From Bombyx mori (lineage: Eukaryota > Arthropoda > Insecta > Lepidoptera > Bombycidae): DNA of 64,000 bases. The notes beneath the pieces were generated by a model. The model had not been told where the DNA came from. It was given only the letters and a program-made list of their open reading frames with translations, and searched no databases. Where the stretch lies: contig NC_085111.1 of assembly GCF_030269925.1 (NCBI RefSeq), positions 7,680,142-7,744,141 on the forward strand, read 5' to 3'. The translations under genes were made by a program, and so were the position numbers. Of this stretch, positions 52,615 to 64,000 are shown one piece after another; position 1 is the stretch's first letter; every line of letters starts with the position of its first letter.

Positions 52615-54279
52615 AAAGAAAATTTAAATGAACTAAAAAAGAAATATCCAGAATAAAAACAAAAGACGACTTTATTTCGCATATTAACGGTTACGAGTAC
52701 GTGTTAAAGACCGCGTATGATAAAACATAATTTCTTCATTATGTTTCGATAAATCGGTCACTCACTGCACTAAATTACAGTTATCTTAACGATGTAGATT
52801 TATATTCGATGTATTACATAGTTTATCGTTGAGGTCAAATACGAGGTATTACCTACTTAGTTTATCGTTGAGGTCAAATATGATGTTATGTGCTATCATT
52901 TGTGAAATTGGACAGATAGAAAAATACAAAATGTTTCAATAACCAAACAGTCATCCGAATTAGGTAAGTTTAAATATCTCTTTTAAAAACAATAGATAAA
53001 ACATATTTTCATTTTTATGTTTTCTTATATCTCATAAGCATAATATTTAATGAATTAATATCGTCTTAGCTTAAATAAAACCCCAAATAAAAATCACGTT
53101 AATTTCGCATACGTTTCATTTAAAATTTTGCGAAATGAAACATTATTAATTTCTCATCATTCTCATTTTTACCATCCGTGTGATCATTACTTTGTATGCT
53201 ACTAATATTCATCATAGAAACTCGTTGGTTAAGAATTTGGGAGTTAGAAAGGAAAACGGGAGGTGACCGCGGTCTCACACCAGTTTCTCTGTCTCAAATG
53301 ATAAAAGATTATGATTAACTTCCCCTAAAAATGAAAACGACATGAATATCGAGTTAGTTTTCATTTGGATATATTCAATCGTCTGTGAAATGGAAAATTT
53401 TAAAGTATTGGAAACGTCGAAATTAATAATGATTATAAAATAATCTGTAATTGTATAATAGTGCAATTAAACATTATTAAATATATGTATATAATATATA
53501 ATTTAATATAATACATAATTACAGATTGCGATTATTTACCGTAATCTGTTATATAAATATATATTTTTTGCGAAAATATTGCACTTACGTAATTTCTTCG
53601 TAGTAGTCAAATAAACAGCAGATAAAAAAATAACTCTAAAAAATATTTACGAAAATATTCTTAATGTGTTTCTTCAATAAATGAAAATGAATTTAGTAGA
53701 ATAAAATTGTATAATACCGACAGATTTATGATAAATTACTAAGAAATTTTAGGTTCACGAAACACATATGCGTTGAATTCTTTTGTATGTTCGTTGCAAA
53801 GGAAGTTTTAAGTTTTCTATAATACTTCACGTTCGCCTCGTAAAAAATCACAATGTATTTTATACTGAAAGGAACGATGTAGCTTTTACCATGAACTGTG
53901 CTTTTCATTTAAAATCCTAATTAAAAGTTATGCGTTGTTTTCGTCTAGAAAATCAGTAGATTTAGCGACAGTGCAGAAACAATTAACGATGATTTTTTAA
54001 CTCATTATTATGTTATAATATTATATACGCTATAATTTTTAATACTCAAGGATACATTTTTTATTTCATAATAAACAAAAACCATTTTGTAGCATGAAAT
54101 AATTAATTACATTTTTTTTGTGGAAACAGCTAAAGTATACGGAGTGTCTCTATTGTGACATTGAAATGATACGACGGTGTTAGATGTTTTAATAAATCGT
54201 CGAGTTTGATGTTCATTGGCATGTGATAACGTATTTAATGAGTAAATAAATAGTAATTATGAGTTGTATGCGTGTAGAA
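52615..54279. other. AT-rich intergenic region before the carbonic anhydrase promoter
   Basis: Very AT-rich, with the small tandem duplication at 52808. No supported gene. Confidence 0.45.
52808..52880. repeat. Short tandem duplication
   Basis: AGTTTATCGTTGAGGTCAAA occurs twice about 37-38 bases apart, each preceded by GTATTAC. Function unknown. Confidence 0.6.
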
Positions 54280-54575
54280 AGCCGGTGGGGCGCAGTGGTA
54301 CGCGGGCGTGTGACGCGCGGTGGTCGCGAGCGCAGTGCAGCGGTGGAGCGCTAGCGTGCGGCAGTGCCTCCCCGCGGCCTCCTCAGCGCCAGCACCCGCG
54401 CCCGCCTCCGCTCAGCGTCGCTCTCGCCGCCCCTTCATAAACCGGAGGCGCCTCACACTCGCACGCAGTCACGGTTCGGACACGCTCACCCGTGCATTCA
54501 GTCGACACGCGTCTCACATTCACCTCAAAAGACACCGATACTCGAGTCGTCGTCAGTGACATCAGTAAAGTGATA
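54280..54575 (+). promoter_or_regulatory. GC-rich promoter / 5' leader of the carbonic anhydrase gene
   Basis: A CpG-rich island in an otherwise AT-rich region leads directly to the ATG at 54576. No TATA box is evident. An arthropod-type initiator TCAGT lies at 54498-54502 and others are nearby, so the exact transcription start is open. Confidence 0.55.
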
Positions 54576-54612
54576 ATGGCAGACAACGAATGGGGATATA
54601 CCTGTGAAAACG
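54576..54612 (+). CDS. Alpha-carbonic anhydrase, first coding exon (partial gene)
   Basis: The exon encodes MADNEWGYTCENG; the Gly codon is split by the donor GTGAGT at 54613. The pattern Trp-Gly-Tyr ... Asn-Gly just after the start is the hallmark N-terminus of cytosolic alpha-carbonic anhydrases (insect CAH1-like), which hydrate CO2 with a His-bound zinc. The start was chosen because it is the only ATG that gives this motif and it sits at the end of the GC-rich leader. No second exon, which should carry a Gln-Ser-Pro motif, was found in the 9.4 kb to the window edge. The first intron is therefore long and packed with repeats. Confidence 0.8.
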
Positions 54613-55392
54613 GTGAGTTAACCAGTTTCCGTTACACTGACACCGTGCGCATAGGACCGGTTTGTTTACATCGAGGCACGTGATTATACATGTAAATAAT
54701 ATATTACAGCGGCATACGTTTTTTTTTTTAATTCAGTGACAGTTTTACGTGAAACGTAAAATTTAAACACCAAGTAAGAACTTTTTTTTTATGATTTTAA
54801 TTTTATTTTCTTATTTTTATAAGAAATGACTGTAAACATAGATGATTTATTACTTTATAAATTGTTACATGCAAGTACATAAGAGAAGAAAAAAAACAGA
54901 AAACTACTTAATAAATATACATTTTTTAAACCTACGTAGCATTGTAAATAGTTAATTACTACTAAAATTTAATCTCCACATTTTTTTACATGAGCGAATT
55001 TAGTGAGCTAGATAAACAATGTTTACCGATAAACAACAATTTACTAAATGGACGCGTTTACATAAGTGAACTAAGTATGAATATCTGAATAAATAAAGGT
55101 AATCTGGCTTTCACAATCCATCTAAATTCATTGAATTACACATACAGTACTCCATTGTGTGTACATAATATGGACTCTGTATTATGAACAACTGGCGTAT
55201 TTTATGTAGGTATTTCATTTCATTATCATGGCTATTTCTTGTTTTAAACAGATATACTTTAATAATAAGATTGTACCGTTTAAAATCATCAGTTACATGT
55301 ACTTTTGTTACGTAAACAAAAAAAATTGACTATTATGTTATAAAACATCGATATTTATAAAAAAATTATAGGAGTTAATGTCGTCGTATCAC

Positions 55393-55560
55393 TCTTGTCA
55401 AAGTGGTCGTGGTCGTCATTCAGTACTATTGCTGGGTGGATGTTATCACGGGCAATCGCCACTCCTCCCGGCTTGTGGTGAGCCTGGTACACTCATGCAA
55501 ACAGCCGCCAACTGCCGACTTGATCTGGTCGGTCCATCGCATGGGTAACCTTCCACGCGG
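55393..55560 (-). pseudogene. LINE C-terminal fragment in the carbonic anhydrase intron
   Basis: The minus strand reads GRLPMRWTDQIKSAVGGCL and then TTSREEWR, followed after a frame change by HPAIVLNDDHDH. This is a LINE reverse-transcriptase tail, most like RTE-related elements. Confidence 0.6.
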
Positions 55561-55944
55561 TCCACGCGGTCACCATACGTAGAATAGGACAATAACGAGA
55601 TTTTATAAATTCATCTTCGGAGCACTCTACAGTACTATAATCTTTAAGCGATCCAGTCAAGATCATTCCTAAGTTGTTGGTTTCAATCGTTTAATGAATA
55701 ACCACTACATTATTGCAACCCAGTTCGCGATTGTATTCAATTAATTTATTTTAAAACACAATGGACAATTTAAATTTAAAGTTGACTTAACTGTCTCGAT
55801 TGTGAGAATCTTTGAAGTTGCTTAGTTTGAATTGAGGAAAACGATCTGTAAAAATGAGGTTTAGCGATTTATGTTCCTAAATCGTTATTCTCATTTGAGG
55901 GCCTCTCATTCAAAGTCAGTCTAATTTAAAATTTATCAGTGTAC

Positions 55945-56386
55945 ACTGTTATTTTATTTTTATTGCTTAGATGGTTGGACGAGTTTACAGCCCACCTGGT
56001 ATTAAGCGGTTACCGGAGCCTATACTCATCTACAACGTAAATGAGATATAAGTTCTAAGGTCTCAGTATAGTTACGACGGCTGCCCCACCCTTCAAACCG
56101 AAACGCATTACTGCTTCACGGCAGAAATAGGCGAGGTGGTGGTACCTACCCCGGGGCGGACTCACAAGAGGTTCTGCCACCAGTAATTACACAAATATTA
56201 ATTTGCGGGTTTGATTTTTATTACACGATGCCATTCCTTCACCGTGGAAGTCAATCGTCAACATTTGTTAAGTACGTATTTCAGTAGAAAAATTGGTACC
56301 CGCCTACGCGCCTGCGGGAATCGAACACCGGTGCATCGCTAGATACGAATGCACCAGACGTCTTATCCTTTAGGCCACGACGACTT
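55945..56386 (-). mobile_element. Full-length Bm1 SINE with tRNA-like head
   Basis: Reverse orientation: ATTTTTATTGCTTAGATGG, body to GTTCTGCCACCAGTAATTAC, GTGGAAGTCAATCGTCAAC, then the tRNA-like head containing both the B box (GAATCGAACACCGG on this strand) and the A-box region (TTATCCTTTAGGCCACGACG). It is the most complete copy here, at about 440 bp. It lies in the carbonic anhydrase intron. Confidence 0.88.
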
Positions 56387-56389
56387 CAC

Positions 56390-58369
56390 CTTATCCTGTT
56401 GGCCACGACGTCTTTGGCTGTATTGTGTATATATTTCACTCGAATATCTTCCCGGCAGTACCAACAACTGCAAACAGTTTCAACTCAATCGATACCTAAC
56501 GCGACCAAAGCAAAACATAAATAAAAAATACACATTTTTTTAATTAGATTTAAGTAAAATTTAACGTGACCTATCTTTGTAACCGACACTAGCTCCGTAG
56601 CACCTGCGTGACAGAAACGATAAAATATCATTAACTATACTAGCCAATACCAGGAAATATGGTTTTTGTAAGATCATGCTGTCATTAATGCAGTGTCGAG
56701 AGTTTCACAATACTGAAACACTGAAATTAAGGCCATAGCCACCGAGATTAGAGCACAAGAAATATCAAATGATCACTAATCACTACTCAACATTAACTTA
56801 GATGTTCTAATCAATATTACACGGTATGATTTGTATTATTTCTGTTATTAAGAGTTTATTTATTAAATACGTTGGTATCCATAAAGTAAATTAATAATTA
56901 ACAGGACAATATAGTTTTTTCTTTTATTTTAAACATGACAAAATACAATCATCTATTGATTTATTGATGTTGTGTTTCGTAATTTCGATTAATTTTACCT
57001 GGTATTCGAAAAATCAACCACAAAACAAGAGCCCCTATGACTTTTAGATTAACTGTGGTGCAGGCCATGAAAGTAGTCTGTACTAAGACAGCTTAATAAT
57101 GAATGTGACCAGAGAGAAAATTGTTGTGACTTCTGTACAGAGATCACTAATGTATTTTTTTTGCGAATGTATACTAAGAATAGTTGCGAGTGGTAGCCTA
57201 TCGCGTGCTGCGATCGTTGGCCTACTTTAGCACGTTCGGCAAGCCGGTTTACAAATGAAACTTCTTCACTGAACAGTTTTTGTGTGTTCCGCCTACTTAC
57301 TGAACACAGAGCCGCAACTGGAATCAAATCTTTACAAGTTTTATTAAATATCTTCCATTGCGTTCCGTATGTTCCGTTTACGTTTAAAAGAAATAAAAAA
57401 ATCAAGACGAAAAAATCGAAACCTAAGCGTAGATTTAATTCTTACATGAGCATTAATCAGAATTGTACCAATACTCGATCACTGTGTTCACAAAGTGTGA
57501 ACTGTTTCCATTATCCGTCCGCATGCGTGTCGTGTACGGGCTTGTATCACAGGCCCGATTGCTTTTGTTATCACTCATTATGTTTTGAAGTGTAGGACAG
57601 CCGTTATTTAAGTGCAAAGAATACCATGTGGGCCTAATGATAATAAAAATAGAAAGAAAGACCTTAGGGCTTATGGAAATAAAATAAAAACCTATATGAG
57701 TACAGATGTTAAATGTTGAACTGCTTACACAAAATTCTCTTTCCTTTGTAAGGATGCACGAAAATAACATAAGGACGCACAACGCATTTGGGTCAATGAT
57801 TTCAGAAGTAATTTATAATGCGTGCGTGGTAATCTGTTTTGTTTAAACACGTTATAATAATATGAAGGTGTGTAATAAATCTTTTAAATCGTGTATTTTA
57901 AAAATAAAAGTTACATAATGCTTTCATTGTAAATATTTACAAAAAGCACTAACTCGAAACATACTCGTACTTATAGTCAACAAATGTTAAAGAAAGTTAT
58001 ATAGTTATGCATTATCCCCTGTAGCTTTTAAGGTCTTGGTACAATGAAGGTGACATGTTCAAGTTAAACAAGTTCCTTATGTAGCACAAGTAAAAAAATA
58101 TCAGAATCTCCTCCTGTCGGTTTGGTCTGACAGGGCATGAAATCCGCGCAAGTATAGTTTGATTGCTCTTTGAAATGAACGAACTGATTACCGCCCTGCT
58201 AACTAATGTGTAGGCGCTTCTTTAACAGAACTAAATGTAGAACTTTGGAGATTTTTTGCAACCATAACCTACATCATACTGGTAGAAGGCATCACGTACA
58301 AATAAAATTATAGTGACGGCCAAAAGGACATGTGGCCTTTCAAGTAATAAGTTTATGTTGGCGTTTTAT
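56390..58369. other. Carbonic anhydrase intron 1, unassigned
   Basis: Several open frames of about 100 codons overlap on both strands near 57.0-57.8 kb, but none shows a recognisable motif. I treat them as chance. Confidence 0.45.
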
Positions 58370-58585
58370 TTCCTTACCTTTTCGCTGGTAGATAAAGAGG
58401 CTATTCCAGCTTCGCCCGGAGAGGTGGATAACCTCACGGGCTCAACTTGAGAGAATTTGCTAACACTACCCTCTAGAAAGAACAGTGCTTCGCAGAATCT
58501 ACCACCGGAGTGGAATCGCAACCCACTGAGAAGATCCGGCGAGAAACTCAGTGGGCCGTGTCTATGGGCTAGTTCGCTCGTTTAT
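58370..58585 (-). mobile_element. LINE 3' end, family B
   Basis: Reverse orientation: AGCTTCGCCCGGAGAGG, GTGCTTCGCAGAATCTACC, CCCACTGAGAAGATCCGGCG and TCAGTGGGCCGTGTCTATGG. Located in the carbonic anhydrase intron. Confidence 0.7.
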
Positions 58586-59230
58586 TTTAAAGTTGGTTTT
58601 CAGATATTAATCGACAATATCCGACAATTTTGTAACATCTATAGATTAGAATAATATTATATTAAATACAATAAATATGAATTGGTGTGTAAAAAATAGC
58701 AATTAGACGGTTATGAAATATGCAAAATGCATTACAATAGAATGCAAAGTACAATTTCATATTATATATTCAAAAATAATTTAAAACCAGTGTCGTCAAA
58801 AGCATTTTGTTCGTTGATTATGAATTACCTGGTCGATTTATCTAAATATTCGATCTCCATATTATAGTCGCTTCGTTTTGACCGACTTTTCAATATTTTT
58901 TTGCTGCAAGATGTTACTTTTTTTTGTATAACTAGCATGGTTTGCTTTCGATCAATACTATTACTGATAACAATGAATTACTCTACATATTTATTATACA
59001 AGTTTATAGTTTTTACAGCTTACCTCAATTATTTTAGATTTGTTTAATGCTGATTGAATATTACGAAACCATATGACATCAAAACCATACATTAAATTAA
59101 ATCGAAGATCTGTGCTAGATTTTTTTTTTTAAATACTTTTCTCTGCCTTATGGACTTGCTGAGATTATTTATTGAAGATGGGAGCTAATAGAATTTAGAC
59201 TAGAGTTACAGGCCACGTCGCGACATTGTA

Positions 59231-59525
59231 TAGGCACTTTTTTTTTCCTACCTATACTGATAGCCTTGAGAGGCTATTTCAGCTTCACCCTAACATTTGT
59301 AGATGAGCTCACGGGGCTCAACCGGAGAGTTGCTAACACTGACCCTAGGAAGAGCAGTGCTTCGCAGAATCTACCACCGGATCGGAAACGCGACCCACTG
59401 AGAAGATCCGGCAAGAAACTCAGTGGGCTGTGTCCGTGGGTTAATTCGCTCGTCGAGCCCTTCGTCGCAAGCGACGGGTTCGACGAGGAGCGGTGGTTGT
59501 GGTGCCTAAAAGCACCGTTTATAGG
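59231..59525 (-). mobile_element. LINE 3' end, family B, with A tail
   Basis: Reverse orientation: T run, CCTATACTGATAGCCTTGAG, CTTCGCAGAATCTACCACC, AACTCAGTGGGCTGTGTCC and CGTCGCAAGCGACGGGTTCG. Located in the carbonic anhydrase intron. Confidence 0.73.
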
Positions 59526-59529
59526 CACT

Positions 59530-62500
59530 ATGTAAATAAAATCGACAACAGTAACTAAACCACACTCGAATAGGTCTGCACGGGGAACAACATAATACCT
59601 ACATTGTGATATCGTTCTATGTTTGAGAAGCGGAAATCCTCGTAGTTAAAAAAAATTTGGCACAACTACCTTTTAAAATCACTTCTGTTTAATGCTATAG
59701 GTAACTTATTTTGAACGCAGCAGTACCATTAAAAATAAATCTTTTTGAGTAAGATACTAATGAAATCGGTCGCGCCTTGCTAATATACTGATTGAAGAAT
59801 CTTTCTTGTAGTATCAAAAATAATTTGTTCAACAACGCGCAAACGCATCGAACACAAACGACGATTCTTACAAATCTGCAAACTTACAAATCTTCTTACA
59901 TATCTGCTGGATATTTAAATTACTTGAATAAACCTCCACGAAAAGAAAAAAACACTAGGTAGGCATTTTCGTGAAGCCATTCATAATTCTCACACTTATA
60001 CATCGTTATATCCATTAATCTCTGCAAATTAACATCACAGATAATTTTTGATGACCTAATTATGACGCGTCGACTTTTTTCTGTTGCTTCCAAATAATTC
60101 ACCTGAGTAATGAGATCTTCTGTATGTTGGTAAATATTGAAATACGCTTGATGGAGTTTTAAAAATATAGTTTTTCGCCCCGAGTGGAATCATCTCGCTG
60201 CAAGAACAGGAAAGACGATAGTACAGCACTCTAGTAACTTTGGCATAAACAATATGCAAGATAAAAGGAAAGATTTATGGAACAATAAGAAAGTAGTAAC
60301 AGTATCTGCATGAGGTCGGGGTCGCATGCTCGTATCTACTATTTGATAACATACTGCTATGTAAGCTGCCGAATCGTTTCATACATTGTTGTTCTGCTCT
60401 TACCACAGGAACTCCTAGTTACCATTGCAAAATAAATCTCATTTGTAAGTTCTAAGAACATTACATTTGTAGTTACCACTAGTTGCAGTACAATCTAATA
60501 TCTTTTGTGTTTGTTCGACATTCCGTGACAATAAAACTAAGTGAATAATAATTAAGGATTTTAAAAAGAAAACACAAAAGCCGAAGAATATTTCAGCATA
60601 GCCAACTCAGACGAGCAAGTTTGTCGAGAACATAACTTATTATTAAGTTTATTGTTTCTAAAATGTGAACAAATAAACTAACTGCGGTCATAAATGTTAC
60701 ATTTGTCCATGAATATTGACCGTTCATCAAAATGACAGTTCATAAATTGAGTCATGTTAATTTTCAAAAACAACTATTGTACGGACACGGTTCTCCATTT
60801 ACTCAATAATTAAACTTTTAAATGTTGTCAGCAGCCTTGAATGCGATTGACGGATATTTTTTGCTAGACTTCAGCATTTGTTCGTTCGATGAACGATTTT
60901 ATTTAAATTTAAATTTGAATTGCTTACGTCTTTACCGATCAACTAATGCATTTCTCACGCTTCTGAACTATATGCGTGATTTAACATTTGACATCTTTTT
61001 AGGTGCCTATAATGATTTTTTATTATAATAATTTATTGTATACATACTTGAACACGTAGATAATCATGTAGTTGTGTAGTGCAAGCCAATAGACAACAAT
61101 GGAGACAATAAACACTTTTTCTTCTTCTTACCCTTATGTCATGTTACGTGGGTTCGGTACAGCATGTATGTATATATACAATGCTGCATAGGCATTTGGC
61201 ATGAGTATTACGACCGGCGGCCTGCCGGAATTTAACCCTCCTTGGGTTATATCTCCAGTAGCATATCTATTGCAACGTGCCATAGTATTTCAACCGACTT
61301 TGTTATTATAAACATCTACACTAAAATTTAGATTTTCAAATATCAGAAATTCCATATTTTATTAGTTTTTCTGTATTTCCATAATAATATTATTATGAAA
61401 TTTCATATATGTCAATTGTTAGTGTATGTCGAATAAGGCAGGCCAATTGCCTTCTCTTAACAATCAACAGCACACGCTTGCTATGTCTTAACCTTTTTTA
61501 GAGGCACGTACCCAAAACTTTTGTCCCAAGTCTTTTGGTGCGTATGATACCGCCATTTTATTTGGTGACTACATGTAGGTACTACAGATACAAATGGCAA
61601 TTGGAAGGTGTACGGTTACACAATGTTGCATAAAAATTTCATCTTTAATGTTTCATAAAAATAAAATAGAGTTATTCAATCAGGTTTTTTGATTAAAAAA
61701 ATACCAAATTTTGGAACAATATAGTAATTTGAGTAGTTTTTGAGATTCATCATTTAATTTTACATTCACGATTGAAATGGGACGAAATATTAATTAACCT
61801 AACTCAGAATAATTTATACTTTGACTGTACGATATATTTAAATTGCATTTCAAGGAATCATTTAACATTATTTAACATCTAATTTATTCTAAAGATGTAA
61901 AATTAAAATTGATATTTATTAATTAGAAAAGATTGAAATCTACTTAATAACTAAAACCCCTATTTACATGCGGTACACAAAATATAGCACTTAACAATTA
62001 AAAATGTAAAAGATCTGTAGCCTAATTAATATAGTATAGCATTGTAAACATCCATTTTATCTAAATCGTTTTTGTTTCTTTTTTATACACAATAAAAATG
62101 TTATGAATCACAAAAAATATGTTGTACATAATTTACATTGATACTGACATTAGTAAAAGTTTCATACTTTTAACGAGCGTAATAAAAGTTGTTTCATTAG
62201 ACGGTGAGGGGCAACATTCACTTGATCAGGCAGGACCGGTAGAATCCAATAACCACTTAACACTGGGCGAACCGTGAGCTCGTCGACCCAACCAATACAA
62301 TTAAATGTATCATTGATGGCTACCGACCTTTTCAAACCTTGGGACTATGTTGATTTCGTGCCAAAAATAAGCAAGATGGCGGTGAAAACATAATAATGTG
62401 TAGTCCCATTACATGATTTGACTTTAGCCGCCATTACTATATTGAGTCTATATTTAATATACTTTTATATTTATACTACTACGGGCGGATGTTGAAATAC

Positions 62501-62978
62501 CTATTACTGGTAGGCTAAGGAAGCCCAGGTCGCTTTCTCGTATCCTGTGTCGACTGAACCAGATTATAAGTTTACCTTGCACTATTACTAAAAAAATTAA
62601 GAGTACGATATGAACACTTGAAAGATGTCGTTTGAAGTAGTAAACTAGTAATAATGTAATTTGTTGATATGAGAGTAATGTTAGGTCTGTAATAGCATGA
62701 CACGACTGAATTAAGTTGACAATACATGTGCGGGGGCGTTATTCAATTCAGTTGTACTCATCATTGTCCTATTACTATTTTATTACTTGATGTATCATAG
62801 CTATATGCGTGATAAAAATAATTGAATACGTACCTCTACTAATACAAATGTTGTTTTGTTTTCATTTTAACTAAGCATAAAAGTCCCACTCGATACTTTT
62901 CACGTAAATGGGTAGAGTAGCACAGTAAACCAAATATTTAGTGGCAATGAGAAATAGCATACGGAAACTTAAAATTAA
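59530..62978. other. Carbonic anhydrase intron 1, unassigned
   Basis: AT-rich sequence without a supported gene. A fragment with AACCACTTAACACTGGGCGA near 62240 looks like an old SINE remnant of Bm1 type. No carbonic anhydrase exon 2 was found. Confidence 0.45.
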
Positions 62979-64000
62979 AACGGGAAATTAAAATTAAAAC
63001 GGGAATATGAAAAAAATGAGTTTCTAAAACATCGTAATAATCCGAAGGCTACCTGGAAACATATTAAAAACATATCGAACATTACAAATGATAGATCTTC
63101 CGCCAGTGATTTGTTATCGCTCAAAGGAGATCCCATGGCTTCGGCAAACGCAGTAAATGAGTTCTTTGCAAATGTTGGAAAGAGTTATGCATCTAAAATA
63201 ACTAATAAGTCAAATACTTCACGCAACAAGCAACGTCCGAGTATCACAACTACATCATCTGAGAACTCAATGACGCTCTTCGGTACGGATATTCATGAAG
63301 TGATTGGAGTGATAAATGGCTTGAGAGGGGATTGTGCGGTGGGTTGGGATGATATACCAGCTGCTTTAATAAAGGCGGCTGGTCTCATTCTCGCTCCAGT
63401 GCTTTGTCATGTTTTCAACACTTGTATTGATTCCGGTATCTTTCCAACAGTTTTTAAAAAAGCATTAGTGCACCCCATACACAAGAATGGTGATAAGATG
63501 AATATTACAAATTACAGGCCCATATCAGTTTTATCAACCTTATCTAAGATCTTTGAGAAATTATTAAATAAGAGACTGCTAAATTACCTGAAAACGTATA
63601 ACATAATTGCCCAAAACCAATACGGTTTTAGATCTGGTAGAGGCACTGAAGACGCAGCACTGGAACTAACCTCCACTATATTAGAACACCTAAACAACAA
63701 AGCTAAAACGCTCGCCATTTTCCTCGATCTATCAAAGGCGTTTGACACTGTATCTGTACCTATATTGCTGAGTAAACTGGAAGTCATTGGTATCAGGGGA
63801 CACTCACTCAAAATATTTCAAAGCTATCTGTCTAACCGCTCACAAATAGTCACCATTGATAATACCACCAGTGAAGAAGCGTCTGTCACTTACGGTGTCC
63901 CGCAAGGCAGTGTCCTTGGGCCTACCCTATTTCTTCTGTACATAAACGAGCTTTGCTTGTTAAAAATTAAAAATACAAATATCGTTACATACGCTGATGA
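62979..64000 (+). CDS. LINE reverse transcriptase, open to the window edge (partial)
   Basis: An open frame from 62979 to the end shows WKHIKNIS, YRPISVLSTLSKIFEKLL, QYGFRSGRGTEDA, FLDLSKAFDTVSV, YGVPQGSVLGPTLF and, in the last bases, YADD. No endonuclease precedes it, so the copy is 5'-truncated or its upstream part was lost. A 19-base direct duplication (62969-62987 and 62988-63006) lies at its left edge. It sits in the carbonic anhydrase intron. The frame is undamaged as far as visible. Confidence 0.88.

Noticed and set aside
54320..54559. Open frames over the GC-rich carbonic anhydrase leader
   Set aside because: They are Arg/Ser/Ala-rich products of GC-rich sequence; the ATG at 54576 with the family motif is the convincing start.
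57049..57782. Overlapping open frames of 103-118 codons on both strands
   Set aside because: No motif, no splice context and opposite-strand overlap; most likely chance.
1..64000. A previously undescribed multi-gene system
   Set aside because: Apart from two host genes, the coding content is explained by known transposon proteins; no cluster of unknown conserved genes was seen.

Overview
The window looks like nuclear DNA of a moth, most likely the silkworm Bombyx mori or a close relative. The reasons are an AT-rich background, spliced genes with GT/AG introns, and many copies of a tRNA-derived SINE that matches silkworm Bm1. There are also 3' ends of BMC1-type LINEs, several Tc1/mariner-type transposons, RTE and CR1/Jockey-group LINEs and Helitron-like elements. 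The species call is from recognition of these repeats, not from a search.

Two host genes are visible. The first (4823-29147, + strand) is an ADAMTS-type secreted zinc metalloprotease. Twelve coding exons were found by acceptor and donor sites, all with matching codon phases. Together they encode 753 residues: propeptide, furin-like site, reprolysin domain with HEIGHNLGMHHD, disintegrin-like region, one TSP1 repeat, a cysteine-rich region and a short acidic tail. The signal-peptide exon is not in view. The 3' UTR runs to about 30.2 kb. The second gene starts at 54576 (+ strand): a 37-base first coding exon of an alpha-carbonic anhydrase, behind a GC-rich leader. Its later exons lie beyond the window.

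The rest is repeats, layered on each other. The ADAMTS introns hold Bm1 SINEs, LINE 3' ends, fold-back MITEs and, in the 8.6-kb last intron, a DD37D (maT-type) mariner followed closely by a DD34D mariner. Between the genes lie a LINE with two intact ORFs (about 32.3-37.07 kb, PHD-finger ORF1 plus EN/RT ORF2, 84-base poly(A)) and a three-level nest at 39.5-45.1 kb: a 5'-truncated BMC1-type LINE inside a second EN/RT LINE inside a Bm1 SINE. Further on are an internally deleted maT copy (47.8-48.9 kb) and a Helitron-like element holding a LINE 3' end (49.8-51.0 kb). The carbonic anhydrase intron carries more SINE and LINE fragments, and another reverse transcriptase runs off the right edge.

I saw no CRISPR array, operon, rRNA gene or stand-alone tRNA gene, and no convincing new defence or biosynthetic system. 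The most useful observations concern the age and order of the nested insertions, the intact LINE, the DD37D transposons, and SINEs lying very close to ADAMTS splice sites.
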